Translations under genes and position numbers: made by a program
In this document: positions 54,601 through 64,000 of the stretch, in pieces
How positions within the stretch are numbered: position 1 is the stretch's first letter
Layout: every line of letters starts with the position of its first letter
Assembly: GCA_003260075.1 (NCBI GenBank)
Contig: QLIY01000179.1
Location: 124,001-188,000 of the forward strand
Source: Phallusia mammillata
Taxonomy: Eukaryota > Chordata > Ascidiacea > Phlebobranchia > Ascidiidae
DNA: 64,000 nt
Direction: 5' to 3'
Notes under the pieces: model-generated
Told to the model about the DNA's origin: nothing
What the model saw: the letters and a program-made list of their open reading frames with translations, nothing else
Database searches by the model: none

Positions 54601-57074
54601 GTATACTTACTTTGCGCAACAGAAATAAATGATAAGCTGCAGATATTAATGTTATTGACCACTTCAACAGTTTTCATGTTATTCACTTTAGTGGCACTGC
54701 GCATTTTACGCCACAGTGACAACATTTTAAACAATTCTATGGGGGCCAACCAATACCCACCAATTGTGAAAATGAACAAAGCTGCCGGTTCTCGGGAGAC
54801 ACGTACTGAAATACAGCTATACCGTAGGTAATTCCACATAGAGTAACTGGATATAAATATATAGCGCCATGAGAACACGTGCGGTCTCACTAAATGCAAA
54901 ACGTCACCCTAAATCACCAACATACGACAATCCACGGCATCAAATAGCCCCTGGAACAATAGATTGTGCACTGAGCGTCGGTTGTTGAAGGCCCGATTCC
55001 TTGCAATCAGACCAGGGTTTCCTGCCTTAATTGCCATGCACGATGCCATTGGTTTATTGACTGCTTGCCTTGCTGCTCTAGTAATTCACGTTTCCGTTAG
55101 CTGTCAATGTTAGAGGCTTTCCCACGCCGTATCTGGCAGCTGAGTGAATGAATCGGGGTGAGAATAGTTTTGGACTTTCCTGATAAGAAAGGTTTCGTGT
55201 AAGGGTAAAAAAGTTGGTTCAATCGTTGTTAAATGTGTTTGAAGCAAATACTGTTACGCCTTATCTAATTGGTTCTGCTGCAATAACGGGCTGTCAATAC
55301 CCAATTCCAACTTGTATTAAAATATTAAAGCAGTAAAAACGATAAAAGAGATTACAGCGCAGATATAACCGTTGCAGCACAACCCACGCTCAACACAAAC
55401 CCCAACTACAACTTTAACTGCCCGCTTCCAAGCCCGGTTGGGCCACGTCTCTTCGACAATTCGCTCCAGCGACGCAACACAGAATTGCATTTATGACGTT
55501 AGAGGACGGTGCCAAAACAAAAACGCAATAATGATAGTTCGCAAAACGTTACGTAATAAAAACATGAAACCGTCAGAATTTTGGATTCTTTTCTAAGGTT
55601 GGACATTAGCCCGTTTACAATTTCGGCCCAAACACATGAAACTTGTTTTGAAACGAGATTCACAAACGTGGTAATTTTCTCAGGGCTAAAACTTCACCTT
55701 TATTGTCTGAACGAAAAAAGCATCACGGTTAAAATAGGCTTCAAGCAAACTTTCCTTCCTTTTCCAAACGCTTTATTTTTTTCCTGAAAAAGATACAACT
55801 ATTTTAGCCAATACAACTATCCGCGAAACAAAGATACCAAGACTTTTCGCATCAGTAAGCCGACAGGTTCCCAATCAGGTGAGCGTAAATATCCGGACAA
55901 TCGTCACTTTCAATCAACACAAACAACATTCATATATCGTGGGGTTGAGGTTCATTAAACCGGGTCGTGTGAACGTCCTGTCGCAGGGGTTCCGGCCCAT
56001 TGAGTTTAGGGTTGAATGCACATTTACTTTACCTGAAATTGCTGTGCAAAATGTTGGATTACAGTTTGGGATAAGTGAAGTGTTCGCTTCGCTTCCTTTT
56101 GTGGCGCAATGGCACTTATGTTGGATTTCTGTCAGTTTAAGCATCCAGATTTTTTTCCTGATGTGGCTCAAAACAAAAATGTTAAAGACATAATTGTCCA
56201 TCCACTGTTAAAGACCTAACTGTCGCATTTAAACATCCTGTACATGGACAATCTAAATATGATTTTAAAATGCGATCAACCCGACATATAATCCAAGTTA
56301 AACTTGTAAAATGCTCCATTTGTACAGTGGACCATTTATTGCTGATTAATGAAAATTTCCAATAAAACCAAGCAGTTTCAACCATTTCTGTCCGAACAAT
56401 GAACCATAGCATAATAATCTGCACAGCGTGCAATGTTTACGTCTTCCACGAGCATTTGACGTAACGCTGCTAAGAAAAACAAATCGCTGTGAAGGCGCAA
56501 AGAAACCACGGGGTCACCCGGCGTCCAATGGTGTCGGACACAAAACGCAAAACCGGCACCACGTGGCGAGAATCGACATCAAAGCTCTCCTCCCAATTCG
56601 ATGGACTCTTTACCCCTGAAACCGCGGTCTTCCGGCGAATGTTTATCCAAACAACCAGCTGCAGCGAATTCGGAAATGCCACGGGCCCGTTCCCACCACC
56701 CGTGTGCGACCATGCGTGGTTGTCACGTGGTAAAATGTTCGTTGAAAGCTTTCGGGTCGTTTGATCGTCGGAGTGACGTTATATGTTGATTATGGCTCGC
56801 TGAGGTGGGAAGGGCGGTTGGGTGCGTTGTTTGCAAACTACAGTCTTGACGTAGATTTACCAAGTTTTCTTCACTTTGCTATTTTCATTTGGCAATACAA
56901 GAAATGTCGAGACATTGGTTTAAGTGGCTTTTAGCTTCATAGAACCAATATAATGCAATGCAGTGGGTTTTTTTAAGGTGTTTTAAGGTGACCGTTTCGG
57001 TCCCCCAAATTTCTCCAGCGGTTTCCCAAAATTTGCCAGTAGCCTAATAAATAATTCGTTTAAGCAAATATGGC
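51700..57074. other. Gene-free stretch
   Basis: About 5.4 kb without a supported gene. Su(H)-type TTCCCACA (52585-52592) and TTCCCACG (55119-55126) and CACGTG at 54876, 56560 and 56724 are present. The island 56430-56820 is GC-rich. The segment 54100-54440 has a mixed composition that could be an old repeat, but I see no ends. Confidence 0.35.
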
Positions 57075-57228
57075 TTAATGGTGAAAATAACGGCCCAAAT
57101 AGACGTAAAAAGCGACATGCTTATGAAAATAACGGCCCAAATAGACGTAAAAAACGACATGCTTTATTGTTCAAACGTTTCGGCATGTCGCTTTTTACGT
57201 CTATTTGGGCCGTTATTTTCACCATTAA
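57075..57228. repeat. Foldback with perfect 46-bp inverted repeat
   Basis: The left arm 57075-57120 and right arm 57183-57228 are exact reverse complements (46 bp). A second direct copy of most of the left arm (57123-57162, one difference in the shared core) sits in the loop. The transcript would form a long perfect hairpin. No transposon end is visible. Confidence 0.9.
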
Positions 57229-60200
57229 ACTATGAACAGATCTATAATTAGTGTTCCAAATATGGCTATTTTTTGGTATTTAAATGAAACACTTGCGGTC
57301 TCTTAAAACTACTTAGCGGTCACCCAAACCAAACCTTAAAAAAAAACCTGAATGTAGGTATTAAAAAAGAGGTTTGAATTTTCAGGTTTCTTCAGTCGGA
57401 AACCTCTGATAATTGTAATAAATTAAAAGATTAGTTATAGCGCAACACACCCGCAAAACTGCTCTATGGTGTTTTTAAAAATATCGATTTTCGCAATACG
57501 TCGCCACTGTCATTATCCGTTGCAGAAATTCTCTTCGCAATATTATGGCAAATGATACAATATAGTGGGCGCGGGTGAAAACAACCAAGTGCGCAATATT
57601 TACACAAGACACGACAAAAACACTTGAAAGCACAGGAAAGGGGAGGAAAAGACAACGTCATAATGGTTCGGCTTCGAAAGCTGGAACGATCTTGGGCACG
57701 CGCGCCGCACTGAAAGGCCGCGCGTTGAGTGAAAGTCACCCGGGCGTGAACAATCGGGCCACTTTCCCACACTACGTCACAATGGGGCGCGCACACACGT
57801 GATCGCAAACGCGCGCGGTCGTAAGATGACACGTGCAGCGCGTGCTTTGCTACCGGCCTCTAACCTTCCACAAACAAATGGTGGGGGGAAGGGGGTAATA
57901 ATGGATGAGTGGACTGACTTTGTCGGGTTCCGCGCATTCCTCCCCCACTCCACTTTTCCTCCTCCCCCCCACCTTTGTCCGATGGGTCAGAGGTATTTGT
58001 CTGCCTTGAGCTTAGCCAAGGGGCGGTGCGGCTCTTGCTACATTCTACTGAACATTGTTTTACAACTGTTTTAATTTCTTGTTACTCGTTTCCGATTTAT
58101 ACAATGTCTTTGCGCCACAATGATTTCTGACGTTCAGATTTTTTATTATCTGACATTTTATTTTTATTTTGCTATGAAACTTTTATCTTCAAGGTCAATA
58201 AATCGAAATAAATAATGCGAATCAGTAAATAAGGTAACGGTGCTTTATTGATTGAAAAGTAATGAAAGATTGAAAAGTAATGAAATTAATTGAACAAAGC
58301 TTAATCAAAAATCGGTGTACGGTTCCATGTTCGCAGGCAAGAAGTACAAATTTACGCTATGGTATTGAGCACAACCTCAATTGGGCTTTGCACCTGTGGG
58401 CGAAAACGTGACATCCAAAACAATACCCAGCTCATCGTAAGTGGCGTTAATTGAGGGAATCATGACTACCCACATATGTAACATGTTTAATAATAAGTCC
58501 TAATCAATCAGGCCATGGTGATATAACTGCAGGCATCCTTGTCATTCATACGGAGCCACCTGGTACTGGTATATTCTCCAACGCGTTTTGTGATTAGCAT
58601 TCCAAGGTTTTTTTTAAATTGGTGTTATTTCCTCAGCTTGATTCCTTGAGTGCGTTGCTATCGGTAACTACATTCAGTTGGAAATATTTAATTGCTCTCG
58701 TTACAATTATCGGAGAGGGCTATTGTACCAGCGTTCAATAACACGCAGGAAGACCATTGTCTGTAAGTGATGATAATAACAGTAAACCTCTTAGTTGTTA
58801 GGTCATTTGTATTCACGACTGCGTTAATCGAAGCCAATTAAACCGGTAATTACTGCTGATTTTCGTTGTCCATTTACTGACAGCGGTTATGATTCGTGCC
58901 TCACGTTGAACTATACATGTTCAACGTGCTATGTTTTATTATGTTGCCCCGTGTTTTACAAACACCGGTGATTTTCGAATGCAAATTACTTTGACCTGTG
59001 GGTTTTGGTGATGGCAACGTGTTTTTCATTAATTGGTCAAACAAAGGCATCAATTTTTTTAATTTAAAAGTGGTAAATTGGTAGTTTTCTAAATACAACC
59101 AACTCAAAATACGACTTTTGTTGTTAACTGTTATATTATAAAGTACCAGCCTGATACACCCCGGGTTATAAAAATAATGATTGACTATTTCAACATTCAG
59201 GCAAACACGGTTGATTATGTAATGAAAGTTTTCTTTATTGTTTTCACGATTTCCACTGGGAAGATTTTAAAAATCAACATGTACTCCCACATTTCACCAT
59301 TACACCAATATCTCACATACCAACCCAAATTCTATTAAACCGATATGATACGCATACATAGGTTTTTAAAAAAAACTGATCCATACGTCATCTATTTAGA
59401 ATGGTTCCAAATTCCTCGTGGATTCGATAAAGACGAAACGGTGACTAACAGGTGGTCCCGATCCATTGTGATTCACCCCTGTCGTTTGGGAAAGCACGCG
59501 TATATGCGGGATACGCTCGACTGAAGGTGACTGGCGGTGGGCAGATAATAGCGGGATCACGCACAAAGCGAGCGGAGATTAGCGTCAAGAAGCAGTCGCC
59601 TTCGCTGCCCTTTCCCATGACCGTTGAGCCTAATAGAAGCCCCGGCACGAGTTTAGGTCATGCTCCACATGCAGCGGGGCCCCTATTGGGGTCACGGTTG
59701 CCCCCGGGGGCGCACGCGCGTGGAAACAATACACCAAGGCCGGAAACGGGGACTGGGGCCTGGTTCTATCGCGTCGCCCTGTGTCTGAAACGGGACACCA
59801 AGGACCTCACACAAATGAACAACTGAACGTTGCTTCCAATTCTTGCACCTGCTGTCTATGACGTGTTTTGTGATTCGAGGTTTGAGTTTAGATATTTGAA
59901 ACCACCGGTCTATTGTCCTTTAACACCGCGTTATGCTTCTTCAATGCCAAACACCTGGAGAGTATAGGGCAGCATCTTGTAAAATCAAGTGTGCGAAGTC
60001 CAAAACAGGATTTGTGTATCAAAATTTTGTGATTTGTTACACATGTTTTTATCACACTGTGTAATGAAACAGAGTCAGCACATTTATAAAAGCAAGATTG
60101 TCGAGTCAAGATTTGAATTTATAGCGTATTTTACCCATTAAATGTAAATTAGGTCTCATGTACCCTCACGTTCTACAACCTGCATGACAGATTTTTATTT

Positions 60201-60430
60201 CAATCAAGTGTTTGCAAAAAAATTCAGCGACGCCAATAACGAAGTAAAATCTGTTTCACCGCGACGTGTAATCTTGTGATGATGACATTCCCGGGTTCTT
60301 GTGTCCATTGAAACAAAAGCTCACACCACAGAGAATACACTCGACTTTTTACCATAGAAAATTCTAGAACAATCGCTTAAAGGTCACGAGGATTTGAAGA
60401 TCTTCTTTGTATTTTACACCTCTGCTTAAC
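57229..60430. other. Gene-free stretch with GC-rich islands
   Basis: No supported gene. The island 57560-58030 holds CACGTG at 57796 and 57830 and TTCCCACA at 57764-57771. The island 59440-59830 contains an open frame of 124 codons that begins with GTG and lacks any domain. AT-rich elsewhere; a 17-base tandem repeat lies near 58250-58284. Confidence 0.35.
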
Positions 60431-60442
60431 CCACATCGGAGG

Positions 60443-60497
60443 TGACGTCGGGTCGCGGGCACATAGGTCACGTGGTCGTGGGAAACGGCATCACGTG
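60443..60497. promoter_or_regulatory. Composite CRE, E-box and Su(H) cluster
   Basis: Within 55 bp: TGACGTC (60443-60449), CACGTG (60469-60474), CGTGGGAA (60477-60484) and CACGTG (60492-60497). The Su(H)-type site sits between two E-boxes 23 bp apart. This is the densest combination of bHLH and CSL motifs in the window and looks like an enhancer or promoter core. Confidence 0.45.
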
Positions 60498-61085
60498 GTG
60501 TCGCAGAGGGCCGAGTTTACAAACATCGTTCGCGTTCGCATAACCTCTAAGTCGAAACAACATACGCCGAGCTAGTGGGTGGGTGGGTTTGTTTGTCGGC
60601 GATAGGGAACGGTGTTGCGTTGCTTGTGTTACAAGTTACAACCTGGTCCGCATGCTGGTGTAATATATGCAGTAAATGATGGATGACCCGTCAAGGCAGT
60701 GGTCAAATTTTACACCGTTTATCACTGTATTTTATCATTCGAGTTAGATATGTGCATGTTAAAGCTCTCTATCAACGACATGTACTACTGGATGTTGAGA
60801 CCTTCATAAAAATTTACTTTGCATATCAAATCACTAATTATGTTGCATTCAACCTTTTCAATTCGAACTATAAACCTCAATTTTTAATTATTTATGAACA
60901 CGGTATGCGTATGATAAACCATCAGAAGCACAACAGCGCGACTAGTGTCTTGAAAATATTGGATCGAGCTAAATTCGCTTGGTGAAAGAAAGCGTAGCGA
61001 CACGATTGCGCTGAGTCATCACCAATCCAGAAATAGCTGCGCAAGGTAAAAAAATTATCCAGCGCTAAGACTTTGATGGCCGAAT

Positions 61086-61723
61086 CAGAGTTGCAAACGG
61101 CCTGAAATTGGAGCCCGAACCCGAATCGTTTTTTGAAAGCCCGTTTAGGCCCGAAAGTTTGATTGGCAAGCCTATAAAAAATGTCTCCAACAAACACAAT
61201 ATACAATATTATACAATGGTTTTAATCCAGGCGTTTTTGTGCTGAGAGGCATTAGGTCAGTAGTTCCCAAACTGTGTGGGCCATGGCCCAGTACTAGGCC
61301 ACCGAGATATTTTCAATGGGCCACAGAGTCATTTGAACAGATTCTACTGTTTTGTTTACTGTAGATATTATGCGCTTTGTTTTGAAAAACATAATATATG
61401 CAAAGAATTCCGAATCTTGCAGCCAAATTTCAGGAGCATGTATCTCATTAAAAATAAATTGCTAGAAAATTTCGCCTGTGTTTTTGAGTTTTTTTTGTTT
61501 GTACCCAAATTTACAGCACGTGGTGAGCCACGAATCGCTATTAATTAGACATTTGGGTCACAGACCAAAAAATTTGGGAACCCCTGCATTAGGTTAAGTC
61601 CAAGCTACATAGCTAGTTAAATTAATTTGAAAACAACACTGATACACAGTGTGAGGTCAGGCCTGAATCATTTTTTGAAGAAACTTAAGCCCGAATCCGT
61701 ACCCGGCCTAACTTACAACTCTG
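61086..61723 (-). mobile_element. hAT-like MITE, CAGAGTTGTAAG family, split by another MITE
   Basis: A reverse-oriented relative of the element at 21268-21621. Flanking octamers are GGCCGAAT (61078-61085) and GGCCCAAT (61724-61731), 7/8 identical. After removing the inserted MITE and its duplication it is about 301 bp and aligns through the insertion point with the other copy. Confidence 0.85.
61258..61586. mobile_element. hAT-like MITE nested in an older MITE
   Basis: A 329-bp element between identical octamers CATTAGGT (61250-61257 and 61587-61594). Ends are CAGTAGTTCCCAAA and the complement of CAGGGGTTCCCAAA. It is related in its ends to the element in the KLHDC3 intron. An open frame of 90 codons inside has no domain. 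Confidence 0.9.
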
Positions 61724-61731
61724 GGCCCAAT

Positions 61732-62159
61732 TGTTGGATCGTAACCAAACGTGTTACAGGAATAATGTGTTATAAAACGGGAGCACCAGAGAGTAGGTTC
61801 GTTGTTGACGATACTTCAATTTACGTTGTTACTGTGAACCTAACCGCTTTAAGTTCATTCAACAAAATAAACACACACAAAATGAACAAATACATAACTC
61901 AAATTTAAAATTACCTTCTCACAAAATCATGAAAAACTTCTCAGTAACTCGCCAACGCCACCTAGCGATTACAAGGAATTGCGATTCAAACCGCCTTAAA
62001 TGTTGAAAAATAAATGACTTTTCTTCTTTGGTAATAGTCGCTAGATCGAGGACAAGAAAATTCGGATTTAGAGTCAGTTGTAACCACAAAGTTCAAGTTT
62101 CAAATTGGCACGAAAACACATCGAAAATCGGTATTTCCTGAAATTTTCGACCGACAAAA
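61732..62159. other. Spacer between MITE and satellite
   Basis: AT-rich sequence with no gene or repeat boundary recognised. Confidence 0.35.
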
Positions 62160-64000
62160 CCGATTTCCGGTTTGAACCGGTTTTATTCCCGATTCCGGTT
62201 TGAACCGGTTTGGAGGGTGGGTAGGAGGCAGAAACCGACCAAAACCAGTTTTGAAACTGGAGTATACCGGATTTTTTTGAAATTGTCAACATCCAAAAAC
62301 TGCAAAACGGAAAGCCTTCCGTTTTTTCAAAATTGTCAATTTTCGAATCCGTTTCAAACGAGGTTCGGTAGGAAGCAAAAACTGGCTAAAACCAGCTTGA
62401 AACTGGATTATTATTCAATTTGTTGGATCTCCCTCCCCAAAATCGAAAAAAACGGAAAGGCTACAACCATAGAATTTTTCCCACCCCAAACCGGATTTTT
62501 CTTCAATTTTTCGCCCCTTCTTGGAAATTTTTAAAGGGAAGGGCTATAGCTCTAGGGTTTTTCGAAACTCGGGTCAAAATTTCGGGTTTCCGATTCTGGT
62601 TTAAACTAGAGATGTACCGAATATTCGGTTTGCCGAATTTATTCGGCCGAATCGGCCACTTTTGCAAAGATTCGGTTTCGGCCGAATAATTTGTTGCGAT
62701 TCGGCCGAAACCGAATCTTTTACGAACACATATTTAAAGCGTTAAACGTGTCTTTTCTGCATAGTACCAACGAAAATCGCGCCAATCATTATCTTTTTTA
62801 ACACATTATCGCTTTTACCACTGCAGACAACTAATCAGTAATTCATTGTCAGGTTGGCAATCATGCTTGAGGCAATGTTAAACCCCACAGAACTAAAATA
62901 GGGACGAAACACAACCATTCTGCACTAATTGCCTGGTAGATAAAATTATATTTTCATGTCAAACGCGTAGCGTACGACTTCGCGTGACGTCATAAATGAT
63001 TCGGTTGATTCGGCCGAATTTATTCGGCAAAACCACCGAATATTCGGTTTCGGCCGAATTGAAATTTCGCCGATTCGGTACATCACTAGTTTAAACCGGT
63101 TTGGAGGTTCGGTAGGAGGCTGAAACCGGCCAGAACCAGTTTGTAACTGGAATATTCCGGCGAAAACTCATACAAAACCGGACTTTTCTTCGATTTTATG
63201 ACCCCCCGAGAATGGAAAAAAAGGAAAAGGCTATAGCCTTAATGTTTTTTCGAAAATCGGGTCATAATTTCGGATTTACGATTCCGGTTTAAACGGGTTT
63301 GGAGGCTCGGTAGGAGGCTAAAACCGGCCAGAACCACTTTGAAACTGGAATATTCCTGCGAAAACCCACCCAAATCCGGATTTTTCTTCGATTTTTTGAC
63401 CCCCGAAAATCGAAAAAAGGGAAAGGCCTTATACGGGTCAAAATTTCGGGTTTTGGATTCAGGTTTACACCGGTTTTGAGGTTCGGTAGGAGGCTGAAAT
63501 CGGCCAGAACCAGTTTGAAACTGGAAAATTCCGGCGAAAACCCACCCAAAACCGGATTTATCTTCGATTTTTTTGACCCCCGAAAATCCATAAAAAGGGA
63601 AAGGCTCTAGCCCTAGGGTTTTTCGAAAATCGGGTCAAAATTTCGGGTTTTCGATTCTGGTTTAAACCGGTTTGGAGGTTCGGTAGGAGGCTAAAACCGG
63701 CCAGAGCCAGTTTGAAACTGGAATATTCGCGCGAAAGCCCACCCAAAACCGGATTTTTCTTCGATTTTTTGACCCCCGAAAATCGAAAAAAAGGAACGGC
63801 TGTAGCCTTAGTTTTTTTTTCCAAAACTCGGGTCAAAATTTCGGGTTTTCGATTCTGGTTTAAACCGGTTTGGAGGTTCGGTAGGAGGCTAAAACCGGCC
63901 AGAGCCAGTTTGAAACTGGAATATTCGCGCGAAAGCCCACCCAAAACCGGATTTTTCTTCGATTTTTTGACCCCCGAAAATCGAAAAAAAGGAACGGCTG
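62160..64000. repeat. Satellite array, about 200-bp period, running off the window
   Basis: The anchor GTAGGAGGC recurs at 62221, 62368 (variant), 63112, 63310, 63486, 63683 and 63881; the last four intervals are 198, 176, 197 and 198 bp. Units share AAACCGGTTTGGAGGTTCGG and CACCCAAAACCGGATTTTTC. The last two units are almost identical, so the array homogenises. Minus-strand frames of 100-128 codons stay open because the period is often a multiple of three or nearly so; no protein family is recognised. Confidence 0.88.
62607..63088. mobile_element. hAT-like MITE inside the satellite
   Basis: A 482-bp element with ends TAGAGATGTACCGAAT and the complement of TAGTGATGTACCGAAT (15/16). Identical octamers GTTTAAAC flank it (62599-62606 and 63089-63096). 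The interior is packed with ATTCGGCCGAAT palindromes. The octamer is part of the satellite unit (GGTTTAAACCGG), so removal restores a normal unit. Confidence 0.92.

Noticed and set aside
59452-59826. 124-codon open frame on the plus strand
   Set aside because: Begins with GTG, has no recognisable domain, and lies in a GC-rich island where stop codons are rare on both strands.
63289-63944. Minus-strand frames of 100 and 128 codons
   Set aside because: They are translations of the satellite units, with the same peptide repeated at each period.

Overview
The window reads as nuclear DNA of an ascidian tunicate, most likely a Ciona-type genome. It is AT-rich and has compact genes with short GT-AG introns. 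It carries many short hAT-like elements and is heterozygous enough that several local duplications look like two alleles laid end to end. The protein-coding content is eight genes. Proteins clearly related to vertebrate KLHDC3, SLC38 transporters and HES repressors can be read exon by exon.

Region 1 (0.3-14.6 kb, + strand) is a head-to-tail array of six paralogous BTB-zinc-finger genes. Each has its whole coding region in one exon, starts with a closely related Met-Ile/Leu-Tyr BTB sequence, and ends in an array of 8-12 C2H2/C2HC fingers. Every gene, and the KLHDC3 gene behind them, has a pyrimidine-rich AG acceptor shortly before its ATG. This would fit spliced-leader trans-splicing or 5'-UTR introns. 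Region 2 (14.9-20.3 kb, +) is a twelve-exon KLHDC3 gene (392 codons), a predicted kelch-repeat substrate receptor of a CUL2 ubiquitin ligase. An extra copy of exons 2-3 abuts a single-N gap. Region 3 (22.2-29.7 kb, -) is a twelve-exon SLC38-type sodium-coupled neutral amino-acid transporter (537 aa). The stretch between regions 2 and 3 holds two hAT-like MITEs with perfect 8-bp target-site duplications.

Region 4 (29.7-42.2 kb) has no gene I can support. It contains an 82-base G run and two very short inserts. Each insert is bounded by 13-14 bp direct repeats and carries hammerhead-ribozyme-like core boxes, resembling Penelope-type retroelements. Region 5 (42.2-43.8 kb, -) is a four-exon HES-family bHLH-Orange repressor ending in WRPW. 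Region 6 (43.8-61 kb) is a gene-free stretch upstream of HES, with GC-rich islands, many CACGTG E-boxes and several Su(H)/CSL-type CGTGGGAA sites. It could be the regulatory territory of HES or of a neighbour outside the window. Region 7 (61-64 kb) holds nested hAT-like MITEs and a satellite of about 200 bp period that runs off the window edge.

Assembly quality matters here. Single-base N gaps (16619, 44855, 51459) each sit beside a redundant copy of nearby sequence. G/C homopolymers of 10-13 bases sit at or near the junctions of four direct duplications, one of them inside a coding sequence. Those duplications should be treated as probable haplotype joins until shown otherwise.
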